In this document: positions 38,732 through 50,436 of the stretch, in pieces | Numbering within the stretch: the stretch's first letter is position 1 | How the letters are laid out: the number at the start of each line of letters is the position of its first letter | From: Polyangiaceae bacterium | Lineage (GTDB): Bacteria > Myxococcota_A > Polyangia > Polyangiales > Polyangiaceae | Reading direction: 5' to 3' | DNA: 64,000 nucleotides | Assembly: GCA_025937835.1 (NCBI GenBank) | Contig: JAICQO010000010.1 | Coordinates: forward strand, 54,803 to 118,802 | Notes under the pieces: generated by a model | Seen by the model: the letters and a program-made list of their open reading frames with translations, nothing else | What the model was told of the DNA's origin: nothing | Database searches by the model: none | Translations under genes and position numbers: made by a program

Positions 38732-39850
38732 TCAGCTCCCGCCGAGCGCGCGCGGCACGAGCCGGATACGCCCCTGGTAGGTCTCGCTCGCGAGTAACAC
38801 CACGAACAGCGTGCCCTGCAGCACCGCCACGGCCGCGTCCGGCAAGCCGAACGCCCGCTGCAGCAAGCCGCCGCTCGCGCCGATACCTCCGAGCAGCAGC
38901 GACACCGGAATGATCGCCAGCGGATTTTGCCGGGCCAGGAACGCCACCAAAATGCCCGAGTAGCCGTAGCCAGCGACCAGGGAGGCGTTGGCGCGGCCGT
39001 GAACGGCAGCGACCTCGACCATACCCGCGAGCCCCGCGGCCGCGCCGGCCAGGCAACAGGTGATGATCACGAGCTTCTTCACGCCGAGACCGCTGAGGCG
39101 CGCCGCGCGCACGTTGCCTCCGACGATCCGCCCACCGAAGCCGAAGGTCGTGCGGTCCATCAGCACGTAGCAGACGAGGCAGGCCACGATGCCGAACACC
39201 AGACCGAGGTGCACGTCGAACCCCGGCGTGTTGGCGAGCATGTTGTGATCGCCGATGTGCACGGTGGACGGCTTGTTGAGGCTGGTCGGATCCTTCAGCG
39301 GGCCTTCGACCAGATGATTGAGCAACGCGATCGCGATGTACGACAACAGCAAGCTGCTGATGGTCTCGTTCACTCCGCGCAGCACGCGCAACGCTCCTGC
39401 GGCGCCGATCCACAGCGCCCCCGCCGCCATGCCGAAGGTCGCCATGGCCAGCGTCACGACCGGCGGTGGCGCGCCGCCGAGGGCGGGACCTATCGCCGCC
39501 GCTGCCACGCCGCCCATCACCAGGGCGCCTTCGCCGCCGATCACAATCAGCCCGAGCCGCGCCGGCAGCGCGGTGCACAGGCCCGTCAACATCAGCGGCG
39601 CGGCGCGTAGCAGCGTATTTTGGAACGAGAACCAGGTTCCGAACGCGCCGCGGTACATCTCCGCGTACACGTCGAGCGGCGAATTCCCCGTGAACGCGAC
39701 GAAGACGCCGAACAGCGCGAACGACACCAGCAGCGCCGCGAGCGGCACCGCCAGGCTTTCGAAGAACCGGAAGACGCGGGCGAGCGCGAGCTTCGAGACC
39801 GAGTCGGGCTGCTCGGTCTGCGCCGTGCCGAGGCTCGCGGAGGCGCTCAT
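38732..39850 (-). CDS. ABC transporter permease (BMP/nucleoside-type)
   Basis: 'LTGLCTALPARLGLIVIGGEGALVMGGVAAAAIG', 'VNETISSLLLSYIAIALLNHLVEGPLKDPTSLNKPSTVHIG'. Confidence 0.9.
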   Translation of the reverse strand: MSASASLGTAQTEQPDSVSKLALARVFRFFESLAVPLAALLVSFALFGVFVAFTGNSPLDVYAEMYRGAFGTWFSFQNTLLRAAPLMLTGLCTALPARLGLIVIGGEGALVMGGVAAAAIGPALGGAPPPVVTLAMATFGMAAGALWIGAAGALRVLRGVNETISSLLLSYIAIALLNHLVEGPLKDPTSLNKPSTVHIGDHNMLANTPGFDVHLGLVFGIVACLVCYVLMDRTTFGFGGRIVGGNVRAARLSGLGVKKLVIITCCLAGAAAGLAGMVEVAAVHGRANASLVAGYGYSGILVAFLARQNPLAIIPVSLLLGGIGASGGLLQRAFGLPDAAVAVLQGTLFVVLLASETYQGRIRLVPRALGGS

Positions 39851-39856
39851 CGCTGC

Positions 39857-41041
39857 CTACTTCACGGAGCCTTTGACGCCCTCGACCAGGTACGCCATTT
39901 TTTCGAGCTCGATGTCGCGCTGACCGCGCTCGGTCCCGGCAGGGATCACCTCTTTGCCGGCGTTGTCCTGGATCGGGCCCTTGAAGATCACGAGCGTGCC
40001 GGCGGTGAGCGCCGCCTTGGCCTCGTCCGCCTTCTTCTTGGCTTCCTCCGACACGGCCGGGCCGTACGCCGACATCTTGATGTAGCCCTCTTTGAAGCCG
40101 CCACGCACCAGGTGCTCGATCGGCTTCTTGTTCTGCACCGTGTCGATGTAGCCCTTGTACACGGCCTCCCAGTTCCACTCGGCGCCCGTCAGGTAACCCT
40201 TCGGCGCGAGCTTGGCCTGGCTTGCGTGATAGCCGGTGGTGAAGGCATTTCGGCGCTCCGCCGTCTCCATCAGCACCTTCGGCGAATCGACGTGGCCGGT
40301 GATCACGTCCGCGCCCTGGTCGATCAGGCTGTTGGCGGCCTCGGCCTCCTTGACCGGCAGCGACCAGTCGCCCGTGAAGATCACGCTCAGCGTGGCCTTG
40401 GGGTTTACCGACTTCGCGCCCAGCGCGTAGGCGTTGATGTTGCGAAGCACTTGCGGGATCGGCTTCGCTGCCACGAACCCGAGCTTGTTCGTCTTGGTGG
40501 TGAGCCCCGCGACGATGCCCGAGACGTACTCTGCCTCGTCGATGTAGCCGAAGTAGCTGCCGACGTTCTTCGGATGCTTGCCTTCGGTGTACAGGCCGCC
40601 GCAGTGGAAGAACGTCACGTTCGGGTACTTCTCCGCCATCTTCAGGATGTGCGGGTCGAAGTAGCCGAAGGACGTGGGGAACAAGAGCTTCGCCCCGTCC
40701 AGGTTGATCATGCTCTCCATCGTGTTCTGAACAGCGACGTCTTCCGGGACCTTCTCCTCCTCGCGGATCTTGAGGTTGGGCAGCGTGGCGACGACCTTCG
40801 CGCCCTCGGCGTGGGCCTGGTTGTAGCCGTAGTCGTCCTTCGGTCCGACATAGATGAAGCCAACGGTCAGCTTGCCGTCGTCGGCCGGCGCGGCAGCCGC
40901 CGTCTCCCCCGAGGCCGTGCTGGCGGCGGCGGGCTCGGTCTTCTTGTTGCAGCCGATGCCGGCCATCAGGGCGATAGCGCCCAGCACTAACCGGAGGGTG
41001 ATTCTGCGGGCGAAGGGGGACTCGTAAGCTCGTTGGGCCAT
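39857..41041 (-). CDS. BMP-family ABC transporter substrate-binding lipoprotein
   Basis: Lipobox-like MAGIGC; 'KLTVGFIYVGPKDDYGYNQAHAEGAKVVATL', 'LLFPTSFGYFDPHILKMAEKYPNVTFFHCGG'. Confidence 0.92.
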   Translation of the reverse strand: MAQRAYESPFARRITLRLVLGAIALMAGIGCNKKTEPAAASTASGETAAAAPADDGKLTVGFIYVGPKDDYGYNQAHAEGAKVVATLPNLKIREEEKVPEDVAVQNTMESMINLDGAKLLFPTSFGYFDPHILKMAEKYPNVTFFHCGGLYTEGKHPKNVGSYFGYIDEAEYVSGIVAGLTTKTNKLGFVAAKPIPQVLRNINAYALGAKSVNPKATLSVIFTGDWSLPVKEAEAANSLIDQGADVITGHVDSPKVLMETAERRNAFTTGYHASQAKLAPKGYLTGAEWNWEAVYKGYIDTVQNKKPIEHLVRGGFKEGYIKMSAYGPAVSEEAKKKADEAKAALTAGTLVIFKGPIQDNAGKEVIPAGTERGQRDIELEKMAYLVEGVKGSVK

Positions 41042-41138
41042 CGAGCCTGGGTTATCGGGAGAGCTCCGTTTCGACCGAATGTCAGGATGGATTCAAAAAC
41101 TCGCGCCGTGGCAATCCGCGCAGATACCGTGAAATTCG

Positions 41139-41150
41139 CGGAAATTTCCG
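41139..41150. promoter_or_regulatory. 12-bp perfect palindrome CGGAAATTTCCG in the divergent BMP-operon/porin intergenic region (candidate operator)
   Basis: Direct reading of 41101-41160; a further inverted repeat TCGTT-N5-AACGA lies at 41162-41176. Confidence 0.4.
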
Positions 41151-41381
41151 GGGCGGCGCGCTCGTTTACAGAACGAAGTAATCCGGACATATTGCCGCAA
41201 CATCCAACGCGTGATGGTCCGACCGCGGTCAGCTGGTGCACGGCGGGACCGCGAAGCCTCGCGGGCAATGCCCCAACGGCTTCACGACTCGGTCTGTTCC
41301 GGTGCGTCCTTTCCCTCCCCAAGCGCACCGGGCAGAGCGGCTCGGCGAGTGCGCGTGGAAGGTCCAACAAGCGGTGACAGC

Positions 41382-42779
41382 ATGAACAAACTGGATTCCT
41401 TGGTGTGTCGTTTCGTCGTCGGACTCGGTACGACCGCCGTCTCGACAATCGCGCTGGCCCAGCCGGCCCCTGCCCCCGCGCCGGCTCCGGCTCCTGCCCC
41501 GGCTCCTGCCCCTGCCCCGGCTCCCCCCGTCGATGCGGCTCCGGCCGCGCCCGAGCCCGTCGCAGAACCGGCTCCGCCGCCGCCCGCTCCTCCCCCGCCG
41601 GTCGAGGAAGCACCGCCGCCGCCCCCGGTCGACGTGGCTCCCCCACCCGCGCCCGAGCCGGCTCCGGAAGAGACCTTCAAGGTCACGACCGGCGTTGGCT
41701 TCCGCGCCGCGCTGCGCTTTCAAGACACGACGGACCAGGAGAAGATCACGGGCGATCAGTCGTTCGACGAGCTCTACGTCGAGCCGCGTTTCAGCGGCAA
41801 AGTGACCGACGTCGTCGGTTGGACGGCGAACTTCCAGGGCAGCGGCCGCACCACGGACGGTCTGCCTGCTTCGCCGGGCAACCCAGCGAAGTTCGAGCTG
41901 CGCGTCCTCGATCTCGTCGGTCAGCTCGACTTCATGGATGAGTTCCACGTCTGGATGGGCCGCATGCTCACGCCCGCCGACCGCGCGAACTTCAGCGGCC
42001 CCTGGTTCATTCCGGAGTGGACGTATCCGGGCTCGTACCTCGCCTACGGCGGCGGCGTTTACGTCGGTCCCCGTGGCACCGAGGAGTTCGGACGTGAAAC
42101 CGGCGTCGTCGCCTGGGGCGACATCGGCGGCGGCAAGTTCAAGTATTACCTCGGCGCGATGGATCTCGACGGCAACGTCGGCGTGGATGCGGCGGGGGAC
42201 ACCGTGTTCGGCGGCGCCAACTCGGAGAGCCCGCTGTACTCGGCGCGCCTGTCGTACGCGATCCTCGGCTCCGAGCCGGGCTTCTACGGCAGCAGCACCT
42301 ACTACGGCGCGCAGGACATCGTCGCGATCGGCGCCGCGTTCCAGTACCAGAAGGACTTCACGGGTGCCTCGGGTAACACCGGCCTCCAGGACGACGTGCT
42401 CGAGTTCAACGCGGACCTCCTCGCCGAGTACAACACGAAGGGCTCCGGGACCGTGCGCTTCGAAGGCGGCTACTACCACTTCGACACGAACGCGATGCCC
42501 ATGGACGATCACTTCTACGTCTCGGCCGGCTACCTCACGCCGGAGAACATCGGCATCGGCAAGCTGAACCCGATCGTCCGCTTCCAGATGGCGAAGAAGG
42601 GTGAAGACGAGGAGACCGGGCCGGAAGCGACGCTGCAGATGATCGACGCTCAGCTGGCGTACGTGATGAAGGACTACTTCGCGAAGCTCATGCTCGTCTA
42701 CACGAACGGCAAGTTCGAGAGTGGCGACACGACCGTGAAGTCGAACGCCGTCCAGCTCGGCTTCCAGATCCAACAGTAA
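41382..42779 (+). CDS. Outer-membrane porin-like beta-barrel protein with Pro/Ala-repeat N-terminal segment
   Basis: Signal peptide ending ALA, (AP)n segment, alternating aromatic/polar strands 'FKYYLGAMDLDG', 'GTVRFEGGYYHFDTNAM', C-terminal 'NAVQLGFQIQQ'; start set at ATG 41382. Confidence 0.8.
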   Translation: MNKLDSLVCRFVVGLGTTAVSTIALAQPAPAPAPAPAPAPAPAPAPAPPVDAAPAAPEPVAEPAPPPPAPPPPVEEAPPPPPVDVAPPPAPEPAPEETFKVTTGVGFRAALRFQDTTDQEKITGDQSFDELYVEPRFSGKVTDVVGWTANFQGSGRTTDGLPASPGNPAKFELRVLDLVGQLDFMDEFHVWMGRMLTPADRANFSGPWFIPEWTYPGSYLAYGGGVYVGPRGTEEFGRETGVVAWGDIGGGKFKYYLGAMDLDGNVGVDAAGDTVFGGANSESPLYSARLSYAILGSEPGFYGSSTYYGAQDIVAIGAAFQYQKDFTGASGNTGLQDDVLEFNADLLAEYNTKGSGTVRFEGGYYHFDTNAMPMDDHFYVSAGYLTPENIGIGKLNPIVRFQMAKKGEDEETGPEATLQMIDAQLAYVMKDYFAKLMLVYTNGKFESGDTTVKSNAVQLGFQIQQ

Positions 42780-42794
42780 GAAGAGTCGGTTCGA

Positions 42795-42833
42795 CACGGC
42801 ACGGGCAGCGTCCGGAAGCGCTCCCGTGCCGTG
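42795..42833 (+). terminator. Hairpin downstream of the porin: CACGGCACGGG ... CCCGTGCCGTG
   Basis: Perfect 11-bp inverted repeat with 17-nt loop, starting 15 nt after the porin stop; no U-tract. Confidence 0.6.
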
Positions 42834-42949
42834 ACAGCCGCCAAGCCGGGGCGGATTTCGGGGGATTCGCGGACGTCAGGGAGGGTGTTCGGCGCTGCCA
42901 GGATTGACACTGGTCTATTGGCCGAAACCCCAGCAGACTCGCGTGCGGG

Positions 42950-43960
42950 ATGAACACGCAGTTGCTGATCGATGCCGTCGTCCAGCAGACGATGGTGTTC
43001 ATCGCTCAGATCGCGACGGCGGGCGGAGTGCGCGCGCCGCTCGCGCAGGTGGCAAACCAGGTGTTCCTGGAGCTCACGAACGAGCTCGGCAACCAGGGGG
43101 TCACCAAGAAGGTCATCGCCGACATGTTCGGCATGGCGCTCCGGACCTATCACCGGAAGGTGCGCGAGCTGTCCGCGAGTCGAACCGACAGCGGTGGAAC
43201 GCTGTGGGCGTCCGTGCTGACCCACGTGAAGGAGCACGAGCCCGTCACGGCGCGGGACCTCGCCCGCCGCTTCCGTAACGACGACCCCGAAGTGTTGAGC
43301 GGCGTGCTCAACGATCTGGTCGGCTCGGGCCTCGCGTACCGCAGCGGACGCGGCGCGGGCGCGCTGTATCGGGCCGCGGCTGCCTCGGATCTGGCCCTCG
43401 GAAACGCCGAGGACCAGCGCGAAGCTTACGAGTACCTGGCCTGGCTCGTGGTGTACCGCTCGGGCCCGCTCGACGCGGCGGCGATCTCGGAGCTCGGCCG
43501 GCTCGAACCTGTAGCGTGTCGAGAAGCACTCGAGAGTTTGGTCGCGAGCGGGAAGGTGCGCGCCGTCGAAACGGCGGGCGTCACTCGTTACGTCTCGAGC
43601 GAGCTCTCCATCCCTCTCGGCACGAGCCAGGGCTGGGAAGTCGCCGTGCTCGACCATTTCCAGGCCATGGTGGGCGCGATCTCGGCGAAGCTCGGGGCGG
43701 TCGCGCGCTCGGACCCGAGCGACGTCGTGGGAGGCTCCACCTTCAGCCTCGACGTCTGGGACGAACACCCGCTCGAACGCGAAGCCCTCGGGACGCTCTC
43801 GCGCGTACGCGCCGAGCTCGAGTCGCTGCGGAGCCGCATCGACACCCACAACTCCGGGGTAGCCGCGGGCCCAGGGGCAAAGCGGGTCATCTACTACATG
43901 GGTCAATACGTGAGGGAAGAAGGGCCGCGTGAGTCACGCGCGGAGACGGCAGACGAATGA
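42950..43960 (+). CDS. Predicted winged-helix/HTH DNA-binding protein
   Basis: 'VTKKVIADMFGMALRTYHRKVREL' HTH-like and 'VTARDLARRFRNDDPEVLSGVLNDLVGSGLAYRSG' wHTH-like segments. Confidence 0.6.
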   Translation: MNTQLLIDAVVQQTMVFIAQIATAGGVRAPLAQVANQVFLELTNELGNQGVTKKVIADMFGMALRTYHRKVRELSASRTDSGGTLWASVLTHVKEHEPVTARDLARRFRNDDPEVLSGVLNDLVGSGLAYRSGRGAGALYRAAAASDLALGNAEDQREAYEYLAWLVVYRSGPLDAAAISELGRLEPVACREALESLVASGKVRAVETAGVTRYVSSELSIPLGTSQGWEVAVLDHFQAMVGAISAKLGAVARSDPSDVVGGSTFSLDVWDEHPLEREALGTLSRVRAELESLRSRIDTHNSGVAAGPGAKRVIYYMGQYVREEGPRESRAETADE

Positions 43961-44271
43961 ACTCGACACGCTCGCTACTCGGGTCGCTCTGGGCTTTGAC
44001 GCTGCTCGCGGCCTTCGCCTGCGACTCCCAAACCAACGAGCAATCCTCGAGCTCTACCCACTGGGTGACCTGCGACACGGATCAGGACTGCGCGCTGCAT
44101 CCGAGCCATCCAACCTGCGACGCCGGGTATTGCGTGAACGAGTCCGGAGAGCGATTGGAGGACGACCAGACGACCGGCGGTCGAGGCCCTGTTCCGGGAG
44201 CGACGGGCGGCAACGCTCCGAGCTTCGGCGGGGCGCTGAACCCGACGAACGGCGGCTCCTCACCCGTCGCT

Positions 44272-44397
44272 AGCGGCGGAGCAGCGATCAGCGGCGCGGG
44301 CGGAGAGCCAACCAGCGGCGGAGCAGCGGCCAGCGGCGCGGGCGGAGAGCCAACCAGCGGCGGAGCAGCAGTCAGCGGCGCGGGCGGAGAGCAAGCA
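44272..44397 (+). repeat. Three tandem 42-bp coding repeats (SGGAA[I/A/V]SGAGGE[PT/QA])
   Basis: Direct reading of 44272-44397 and the encoded peptide. Confidence 0.85.
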
Positions 44398-45253
44398 GGC
44401 GGCAATGGGGGCGATCCCGGGAGCTCGACCGAAGGTGGCGCCTCTGGCGTCGAGCCCGGCTCCGCCTGCTCCGGCCCCGAACCCTACACCCGGCCCGACC
44501 TCGACAAGACCTGCGAGACCTCGAGCGATTGCTTCGCGGGACGGCACCTGGTCGACTGCTGCGGCACGACCCTCTGGCTCGCCTACAGCGAGGCCGCGCG
44601 CGCCGATTTCGAGCAGGCAGAGTCGGGGTGCACGGCTACTTGTCCGTGCCCCATCCGCCCGACACGCGCCGAAGACGGCGCAGAGCTCGATCCGGCGGAC
44701 GCTGTCGCCGACTGCGTCGACGGCAGGTGCATGGCCCGACATCCGGACAACGCCGGAGAATGCCTGGGCCCCGGGGAGTGCATCGACCTAGACACGGGGC
44801 TGTGCCTCGGCGCGGAAGGACCGCTGATAGACGGCATCTGCCGCGGCGCAGGCGGGGTCTGCATTCTGTGCGAGTGCGCTTCCCCGGATACGCCGGTCGC
44901 AACCCCCAAGGGTGATGTCGCGATCTCCGAGCTCCACGCGGGGGACCTCGTGTACAGCATCGACGGCGCGGCGATCCGCGCTGTGCCGATCACGGCGGTC
45001 CATCGAAACCCGGTCGAGCACCACCGGGTCGTGGAGGTGCGCCTCGAGAGCGGCGCCGTGCTCGCGATCAGCGCTTCCCATCCGATCGCGGACGGCCGCA
45101 CGTTCGCCGAGCTGCGGGCCGGGACGGCGCTCGGTGACTCGCAGATCGCGAGCGTGCGGCTCGTTCCCTACTCACACCCGTTCACGTACGACATCCTGCC
45201 CGACTCGGACACGGGAGTGTACTTCGTTGCCGGGGCGGCGCTCGGCAGCACGC

Positions 45254-45910
<657 letters not shown>

Positions 45911-45936
45911 GTTTTGCTCGGATTTCTCGAGAAAAG

Positions 45937-46641
45937 CTAAGACCGGAAGAGCCGGCTGTACTGGGTTTCGTGGGCCGCCGAGAGCAGCGCCTGGCCGGGC
46001 GCGGTCGCGGCGATGTCTTCGTCTTCCAGCGCGAGCGCGCGGGAGAATTGGGCGTCGAGCCGGGCGATCGCGGCCGAGAGCACGAGCTGTGCGTCGCTCT
46101 GGCCGAGCGGGATCAGCCGCGTCGCCGCGCCGACCTGAGCCTCGCACCAGGCGAACGAGTAAGTGAGCGCCGAGGCTTCGCTCGACAAGCCGAAGCAGCG
46201 CGCCGCGAGCGCGAACGCGGCGGCGAGCGTCGCCCGCGAGCGCTCGAGGTAGCGCTTGGCTCGTGCCTCCCCCTGACGCTCGAGGAAGCGCAACAGCGAG
46301 CGCCCGAGCTGGCGCTCCTCGGCGCGGAGCTCGTGCGTCGGCCGGCTCGCGTACAGAAAGTCGCTCCAGCGATCGGCCTCGTCGAGTTGCTCGCCCGCGA
46401 GCGCCCGCTGGATCCGCGACAACACCGGCAGATCGAGCCCGAGCAGAGAGTGCTCGAGCATGCCCTCGATCCAGCGAGAAGCGCTCGATCGGTCGCTCAC
46501 CGCGCCGGTCGCCACGGCCTGCTCCAGGGCCTGCGAGTAAGCGAAGGCGCCGATCGGCAGCGCGGCGCTCCCGAGCCGGAGCGCCCCGAGAAACGCAGCC
46601 GGCGAGCTGAGGCTGATCTCAGTGCTCGTGCCCGTGTCCAT
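45937..46641 (-). CDS. ureF: Urease accessory protein
   Basis: '[27 protein letters not shown]', '[28 protein letters not shown]'; start set at ATG 46641. Confidence 0.9.
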   Translation of the reverse strand: MDTGTSTEISLSSPAAFLGALRLGSAALPIGAFAYSQALEQAVATGAVSDRSSASRWIEGMLEHSLLGLDLPVLSRIQRALAGEQLDEADRWSDFLYASRPTHELRAEERQLGRSLLRFLERQGEARAKRYLERSRATLAAAFALAARCFGLSSEASALTYSFAWCEAQVGAATRLIPLGQSDAQLVLSAAIARLDAQFSRALALEDEDIAATAPGQALLSAAHETQYSRLFRS

Positions 46642-47109
46642 CGCCGTGGTCGTGTGCGTGGCCGTCGTGGGCGTGACCATGACCGCCACCGTACCCCCCG
46701 GCTTCGGGCTCGAACGGCAAGCGCTCGGTGTGCACCTCGAGCCCGAGCTCGCGGCACAACCCGTCGAGCACGTGATCGTGCGGGTAGAGCACGCGCCCGG
46801 TCTCGATCTGCAGCGGCACGTGGCGGTTGCCGAGGTGATACGCGGCGCGCGCCAGCAAGTGCAGATCAGAGGTGCGCGCGACCGACAGGCTCTCCAGGTC
46901 GGCGGCGACGCGCGCCACCACGACACCGTCCTCGGAGCGCAGCCGATCGCCGTCGCGGAGCAGAGTGCCCCGCGGCAACGAGATCCCAACCTCCACATTG
47001 CCCGCCAGCATCAACCGCAGCCGCGAGCGGCGGCGCCGGTCGTGATCGAGCGGGATCACCAGCGTGGGTTCGGCTGCGTCGTGCGCGGGGAGGACGGCAG
47101 TGAAGCGGA

Positions 47110-47113
<4 letters not shown>
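46619..47113 (-). CDS. ureE: Urease accessory nickel chaperone with His-rich tail
   Basis: '[26 protein letters not shown]', '[29 protein letters not shown]', tail '[23 protein letters not shown]'; apparent TTG start at 47113 overlapping the ureC stop. Confidence 0.9.
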
Positions 47114-48809
<1,696 letters not shown>

Positions 48810-48813
<4 letters not shown>

Positions 48814-49451
48814 GGCGCCCCCTTGGCGGCGTCGAGCTCGCCCATGATCTGGCCGCGGAAGCCGTAAACCCGCCGTTCGCCCGCGTAGGCGACGAGCTCC
48901 ACCGTCCGCGACTGCCCGGGCTCGAAGCGCACCGCCGTGCCCGCCGGAATATCCAGCCGGAAGCCGCGCGCCTTGTCGCGCTCGAACACGAGCGCCGGAT
49001 TCACCTCGAAGAAGTGATAGTGCGAGCCGACCTGGATCGGCCGGTCCCCCGTGTTCGAGACATCGACCGTACAGCGCGCGCGCCCCGCGTTCAGCTCCGT
49101 GTCGGGGCCTGGCTCGACGAGCAGCTCGCCCGGCACGACCGTGCCCTTCGGAGCGATCGGATTGTGGATCGTCACGAGCTTCGTGCCGTCGGGGAACGTC
49201 GCCTCGATCTGCACCTCGGGGATCATCTCGGCGATGCCGTCCATCACGTCGTCCGGGCCCAACAATTGGGCGCCGTAGCTCATCAGCTCCGCGACGGTCT
49301 TGCCATCGCGAGCGCCCTCCAACACGGCGGCGCTGATGTACGCCACCGCCTCGGGGTAATTGAGCTTCAGCCCGCGCGCCTTGCGCCGCTCGGCCACGAG
49401 CGCCGCAGTAAACACGAGCAACTTGTCCTTCTCACGGGGGGAAAGATTCAT
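48810..49451 (-). CDS. ureAB: Fused urease gamma-beta subunit (UreA-UreB)
   Basis: N-terminal UreA '[41 protein letters not shown]', C-terminal UreB '[19 protein letters not shown]...[22 protein letters not shown]...[12 protein letters not shown]' in one frame; start set at ATG 49451. Confidence 0.96.
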
Positions 49452-49560
49452 ATGCCGGTGGTGTTTCGATAGACGCGCCGGGCGGTCGGCGTAAAGCGCT
49501 TTCACGCCGCAGCGCGGGAAAGTTGCGCTGGAAACCGGCTGGCAACGTTGGGGGCGCGAT

Positions 49561-50418
49561 TTACGTCGACCAGATGCGCGGGAGCGTCGCGGGGCGGCCG
49601 ATGACGTCGGGACGCAGTGCGGCCCAGGCTCGAATCAGCACGCGGCGCACGGCTTCGGTTGAGTCACCCAGGGCGCGCACGACGAGCAGCTCTTCGAGCG
49701 CGGTGACGGAGCAAGAAACGGCGGGCTCGGCCGGTAGCTCGCGGAGGACTTTGGTGAGCTCGGGGAGGGCGGTGGGCTCGGCGGGCACGGCGTACAACAC
49801 GCCGGCGACAGGGCGCGAGGCGTAGCCCCAGGCTTCGCGGAGCACCTCGGAGCCGCCCACGACGCGGGCGCGCTCGATGAGCAGCGGCTCGGCGCCGCGG
49901 AAGATCTCGAAGCCCAGCGACACTTCCCCGCGGTCGAAGCGGATGCCGCTCGCGGGGCGCCCCCAACAACTGATTTCCCAGGCCACGGCCGCGGCGCCGG
50001 GCGCGAGCTCGAGGCGCGTCGACTGGCGAGCGCGCGCGGCGTCGAAGGCGATGTTTTCGGACGGCAACCACTCGAGCGTCGCGCCCGCAGCAACCGACAG
50101 GGTCGTGGTCAGCCGACTCGTGGGGCCAGCGGAGCGGTACCACTTCTGGGCAGCGGGAGTCGTGAGCAGCGCCGAGGCCCCCTGCCCGATCCGCACCGAC
50201 ACATCGAGCAGGTCGCCACCGACCACGCCACCGGGCGGGTGCAGCACGTAGAGGTGCACGACCTCCGGCCCCTCGGGATAAAATGGGCGCTGCACGTAGA
50301 GCGGGCCGACGTGACTGCGCCGCTCGAGCGCCGAACGGCCCGCGACGCGCCCTATCTCGAGCTCGAGCCGTCCGACCCAGCCGCGGTTGTCCGGAGTCGA
50401 AGCAGGGGCAGCGTTCAT
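49561..50418 (-). CDS. ureD: Urease accessory protein
   Basis: '[59 protein letters not shown]'. Confidence 0.95.
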   Translation of the reverse strand: MNAAPASTPDNRGWVGRLELEIGRVAGRSALERRSHVGPLYVQRPFYPEGPEVVHLYVLHPPGGVVGGDLLDVSVRIGQGASALLTTPAAQKWYRSAGPTSRLTTTLSVAAGATLEWLPSENIAFDAARARQSTRLELAPGAAAVAWEISCWGRPASGIRFDRGEVSLGFEIFRGAEPLLIERARVVGGSEVLREAWGYASRPVAGVLYAVPAEPTALPELTKVLRELPAEPAVSCSVTALEELLVVRALGDSTEAVRRVLIRAWAALRPDVIGRPATLPRIWST

Positions 50419-50436
50419 CCGCTGCCCCGCTTACCA

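Noticed and set aside
41100-41125. Sigma-54 type promoter (TGGCA...) upstream of porin
   Set aside because: TGGCAATCCGCGCAGA lacks the -12 GC at correct spacing.
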